Assembly: GCA_964579725.1 (NCBI GenBank)
Contig: CAZOHG010000066.1
Span: 1-17,933, forward strand
Source of the DNA: CAZOHG01 sp964579725
Lineage (GTDB): Bacteria > Zhuqueibacterota > JdFR-76 > BMS3Abin05
DNA: 17,933 bases
Direction of reading: 5' to 3'
The notes under the pieces are model-generated. The model had not been told where the DNA came from and did no database searches. It was given only the letters and a program-made list of their open reading frames with translations. Each line of letters starts with the position of its first letter. Position 1 is the stretch's first letter. This document shows positions 15,082 through 17,933 of the stretch, piece by piece. A program made the translations under genes and the position numbers.

Positions 15082-16527
15082 TTACATCTTCCCAATATAT
15101 TTTCTCAGGGCGTGCCGCAGTTTTAAATACAAGGTACCCAATCGCGTGGACAAATCGGGTTTTTGTTCTTCTTCAAAATTGGGAATCACGCTCTCGCTTC
15201 CGTACATATCTTCCAACATTTTCAGCACATTTTTGTGCACCATTTTCCGAAGCGGGATGGCAGCAATCATTCCGTACAAAGCCGCTCCGCCATCGTACCG
15301 TGCGTTGGGGTGATTTCGTACATAGGTAATGGCCTCAGCCAAATCTCGCACATAAAAATCCGCCACACGCGCGTGCGAAGGCGTCACCATGATGTGCAAA
15401 CTCTCCGGTTTTAGCTGACGATCGATGTGCCAGCCGTATTTTTCCATGACGTCCCCCACGGCGTAAATGTCCACATCGCGGTCATTCGAAACAAACCGCA
15501 GTACCGTAGCGGGCGGATTCCCCAAAATGTCCAATTCGGGAATTTTTTCAATCCCCTTTTTGATGCGCACCGTCACGTCCATGGCTTTTCGCGCTTGCTC
15601 TGTGTATCCTTCTTCGCCCATGACTTTCATTGCCGCCCAAGCCGCGGCGATTGAACCGCCCGGACGGGTTCCCAAAAGTCCTGATGAGGCAAAAACGCCC
15701 CCAGCCCAATCGGCGTACACAAAGAACTGGTGCTTCAGATAGTCCATGTTTTTGTAAAGAATTACGGAAGCCCCCTTGGCGGCGTAGCCGTATTTGTGCA
15801 CATCGGCCGAAATGGATGTGACCCCCGGCACACGAAAATCAAAAGGCGGAACGGCGTACCCCGATTTTTCAAGAAACGGCAGCAAAAATCCCCCAAGGCA
15901 GGCATCGACGTGAAGGGGAAGACCGTGTTTCAGGGCAATTCGCCCGACGTCTGCCACGGGGTCGATGGTGCCGTAGGGGTAATTGGGGGCCGAAACCACC
16001 AAAAGAGCTGTCCTTGGATTGATTCGCTTTTCCATTTCGGCAGGATCGACCGTAAAATCTTTTGTTAGCGGTACGAATACGGGCTTTACATCAAAATAGT
16101 GCGCCGCTTTAATAAACGCCACATGGGCTGATTCCGGCAAAATCATTTCCGGTTGTTTCAAACCTTTGTGCCGTGCCCTTGCTCTGTCCCGGTAAGCTTT
16201 GACCGCCAACATAACGCTTTCCGTTCCTCCGGCCGTCATCGTCCCCACTACCTCACGGTCTCCGTGCAGCATGGAAGCCGTCATCTGCACCACTTCCGTT
16301 TCAAACCGTTTCAGGCTTTGGAAAGCCAAAGGATTTAGGGCGTTTTCGGAAAAATATTTGCCATACGCTTGCTTTAGAAAATCAGTGTGGGCTTCATTCA
16401 AATAGTACACAAGGCTCCAGGTTTTGCCCTCTTTCCAACGGGCATCGTGTTCCCTGAAGGTGTCCATTTCACGCAGAATTTCGTCGGATGGTAACCCCTT
16501 TTTCGGTAATCGAACAAATTCATCCAT
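15082..16527 (-). CDS. PLP-dependent lyase resembling sphingosine-1-phosphate lyase
   Basis: This 481-residue group II decarboxylase-like enzyme follows eukaryotic sphingosine-1-phosphate lyase closely through the core: MTAGGTESVMLAVKAYRD (97-114), PESAHVAF with H135, PLHVDACLGGF with D208, FDFRVPGVTSIS, ADVHKYGYAAKG with the PLP lysine K245, and GGVFASSGLLGTRPGG (276-291). The family cleaves long-chain base phosphates to phosphoethanolamine and a fatty aldehyde. There is no N-terminal membrane helix, unlike the ER enzyme, as in the soluble bacterial homologues. The ATG at 16527 has AAGGGG 6 bases upstream and lies 16 bases after the DUF819 gene, so the two are surely co-transcribed. The natural substrate is uncertain: no sphingolipid synthesis gene is visible, and a related amino-acid decarboxylase role remains possible. 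Confidence 0.9.
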   Translation of the reverse strand: MDEFVRLPKKGLPSDEILREMDTFREHDARWKEGKTWSLVYYLNEAHTDFLKQAYGKYFSENALNPLAFQSLKRFETEVVQMTASMLHGDREVVGTMTAGGTESVMLAVKAYRDRARARHKGLKQPEMILPESAHVAFIKAAHYFDVKPVFVPLTKDFTVDPAEMEKRINPRTALLVVSAPNYPYGTIDPVADVGRIALKHGLPLHVDACLGGFLLPFLEKSGYAVPPFDFRVPGVTSISADVHKYGYAAKGASVILYKNMDYLKHQFFVYADWAGGVFASSGLLGTRPGGSIAAAWAAMKVMGEEGYTEQARKAMDVTVRIKKGIEKIPELDILGNPPATVLRFVSNDRDVDIYAVGDVMEKYGWHIDRQLKPESLHIMVTPSHARVADFYVRDLAEAITYVRNHPNARYDGGAALYGMIAAIPLRKMVHKNVLKMLEDMYGSESVIPNFEEEQKPDLSTRLGTLYLKLRHALRKYIGKM

Positions 16528-16543
16528 TTCAAACCCCTTCTTT

Positions 16544-17689
16544 TCAACGAAGCAAATAGGCTACAAAAATCCCCAGATAATTTCCCACGGCGTAGCCGAT
16601 CACTCCCGTGGTTAAACCTGTTAAAATGATCTCCTTGTTTTTTAATCCGGCCGCAACAACCGGCACAAATGGAGGTGAACAAATCATGGCTGTGGAGGTA
16701 ATAATGACCGTGTCGGCATCGATTTTGAAAAAGGCCGAGCCAACGACATGCAGCAAAAGAGAGCCAAAAATCGCCAGGAAAACATAGAAAAACAGATCGT
16801 GCGATGTGCCGGCCAACCGTTGAATGTTGGCCATTGACGCCACGTCAAGACAGAAAATCAAGATAAAATACATGCCGAGCTGGAAAGTTTTTTCAATGCG
16901 TTTCACGGACGGAACAAACGAAAAGAGAATGCCCAACGTGGTGATTGTTAAAATCGCCATTGTCATGGAAAAACTTTTGGGAACAAGCAAACTAAGGGCG
17001 CCGCCAATTGCAAAAATCAGTACCGCCAATCCCAGCGCTTTGAGCAAAGGAAAAGCTGTTTTTTTGCGGAAAAAGCCCCGGTAGGAATGAATATCCTCCT
17101 CTTCGTACCGGGCATTGGTTTTGTTTTTCCCATTGGTAAATCGAAAGGGAGGCAAAACGGTCAGGAAAATCCGCTGGGCTATGGTCAGGAAAAATAAAAT
17201 GTACACGGTGGACAAAATCGTATCGTACGTGTGAACAATAATGTAGGTGTTGGCATCCACATTCAAGGCGGTTTTAATGGCTGCAAGATTGGGTGTCCCC
17301 CCTGTGTACACCCCCACCAACATCCCTCCTACCTTCCAGGCATCGTGAATTTTACCGTGGTACCAGGTGTATCCCAAAAAAACAACAGCCACCACAGCCA
17401 TCATCGCCAAAATCATGGCCAACATGGCTTTGCCGGCAACACGAGTCCATTTGCGCACGTCCATTGAAAAAAGCAACAACGGAAGCGCAATGGGAATGGT
17501 GAGCGTGGCCACAAGATTTTGAACCTTTTCGGCTCCACCGGGCAGAAGCCCGGTATTTCCTATCGCGAACCCAATAATGTACGAGAGAATGACCGGCCCC
17601 ATTTTCTCGAGAATTGTGTTTTTTTGGCAGCCGTAAACAATTACCGCAGGGAAAACCAAATAAAACAAAACCAGTGCGACAACGGCCAT
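16544..17689 (-). CDS. DUF819-family multi-pass membrane protein (YjcL-like)
   Basis: This 381-residue hydrophobic protein has about ten membrane segments and the hallmarks of DUF819: GGMLVGVYTGGTPNLAAI (121-138) in one half and TSTAMICSPPFVPVVAAGL (331-349) in the other, which look like paired re-entrant regions of a transporter-like fold. A charged cytoplasmic-type loop lies at ~181-212. The substrate of the family is not established to my knowledge; it resembles anion/sodium-coupled carriers in general build. The ATG at 17689 has AAAGGA 6 bases upstream. It is the first gene of a pair with the S1P-lyase-like enzyme, which hints that the carrier moves a substrate or product of that enzyme (inference). 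Confidence 0.88.
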   Translation of the reverse strand: MAVVALVLFYLVFPAVIVYGCQKNTILEKMGPVILSYIIGFAIGNTGLLPGGAEKVQNLVATLTIPIALPLLLFSMDVRKWTRVAGKAMLAMILAMMAVVAVVFLGYTWYHGKIHDAWKVGGMLVGVYTGGTPNLAAIKTALNVDANTYIIVHTYDTILSTVYILFFLTIAQRIFLTVLPPFRFTNGKNKTNARYEEEDIHSYRGFFRKKTAFPLLKALGLAVLIFAIGGALSLLVPKSFSMTMAILTITTLGILFSFVPSVKRIEKTFQLGMYFILIFCLDVASMANIQRLAGTSHDLFFYVFLAIFGSLLLHVVGSAFFKIDADTVIITSTAMICSPPFVPVVAAGLKNKEIILTGLTTGVIGYAVGNYLGIFVAYLLR

Positions 17690-17744
17690 TAGCGTTCCTT
17701 TAACCGATTGGGGTGAGAATTTACGCCCGTCAAAATTTTCCGTC

Positions 17745-17792
17745 CCAGAAAAAATCTTGCTGCTGGGGCCAGAGATAAAATCTTTTTTCTGG
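17745..17792. repeat. Inverted repeat upstream of the DUF819 gene
   Basis: CCAGAAAAAA (17745-17754) and TTTTTTCTGG (17783-17792) are perfect 10-base inverted arms 28 bases apart. They lie 56-103 bases upstream of the ATG at 17689. This could be an operator pair or a long A/T-rich hairpin; I see no good promoter boxes in the surrounding 244 bases and no gene to the right edge. Confidence 0.3.
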
Positions 17793-17933
17793 CACTCGAA
17801 TCTTGCTTTCCAAATCTTTCAGATTGTCGGTTTGTGTAGCTCACCTTCGGACAAATGCGTCACAATGGAAATGAAAAAAACCTTTTTGTAAAAGCAGAAC
17901 ACTTTGAAATTTACCCTTAAAGAAAAGAATTTT

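Overview
This window comes from a bacterium with an outer membrane and a largely anaerobic, iron-rich metabolism. The evidence is an outer-membrane beta-barrel protein with a signal peptide, FeoAB ferrous-iron uptake, ferredoxin-containing MinD-type ATPases, NifX/ORP-like proteins and B12-dependent methionine synthase. Base composition by eye is near 50% GC with A/T-rich spacers. The mix of families would fit an uncultured FCB-type lineage (for example Calditrichota/KSB1-like), but that is a guess: no rRNA or other phylogenetic marker is present. Every gene I can support lies on the minus strand, so transcription runs from high to low coordinates. I see no tRNA, rRNA, CRISPR array or insertion sequence.

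Right part (17689 to 12078): a DUF819-family membrane protein and, 16 bases later, a PLP enzyme closely resembling sphingosine-1-phosphate lyase. Then, after 67 bases, comes a secreted M1-type zinc metallopeptidase whose C-terminal third looks like an Omp85-type outer-membrane barrel. Middle (11839 to 7335): metH, with a clear sigma70-type promoter and too short a leader for a riboswitch, followed by a membrane-anchored alpha/beta hydrolase.

Left part (7038 to 1): a metal/iron-sulfur locus in at least three transcription blocks. Block 1 starts at a very good sigma54 (-24/-12) promoter with a dyad about 110 bases upstream. It holds two small Gly/aromatic-rich proteins that together look like one split DUF5320 protein, then a NifX-domain protein fused to a DUF5320-like tail, and ends at a strong terminator. 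Block 2 holds a Fur/PerR-type regulator, two consecutive MinD-like ATPases each with an inserted two-cluster ferredoxin domain, and a small NifX-domain protein, and ends at a second terminator. Block 3 holds a Gly-rich zinc-ribbon protein, feoA and feoB, and then probably the start of another gene at the window edge.

The pair of ferredoxin-MinD ATPases, NifX/ORP-like proteins and a sigma54 promoter recall the anaerobe-specific orange-protein (ORP) complex of Desulfovibrio. Here it sits beside ferrous-iron import and a Fur-family regulator, and contains several DUF5320-like pieces. I infer a system that loads or moves metal or Fe-S clusters and is coordinated with iron supply. The two most novel-looking items are this locus and the peptidase-barrel fusion.
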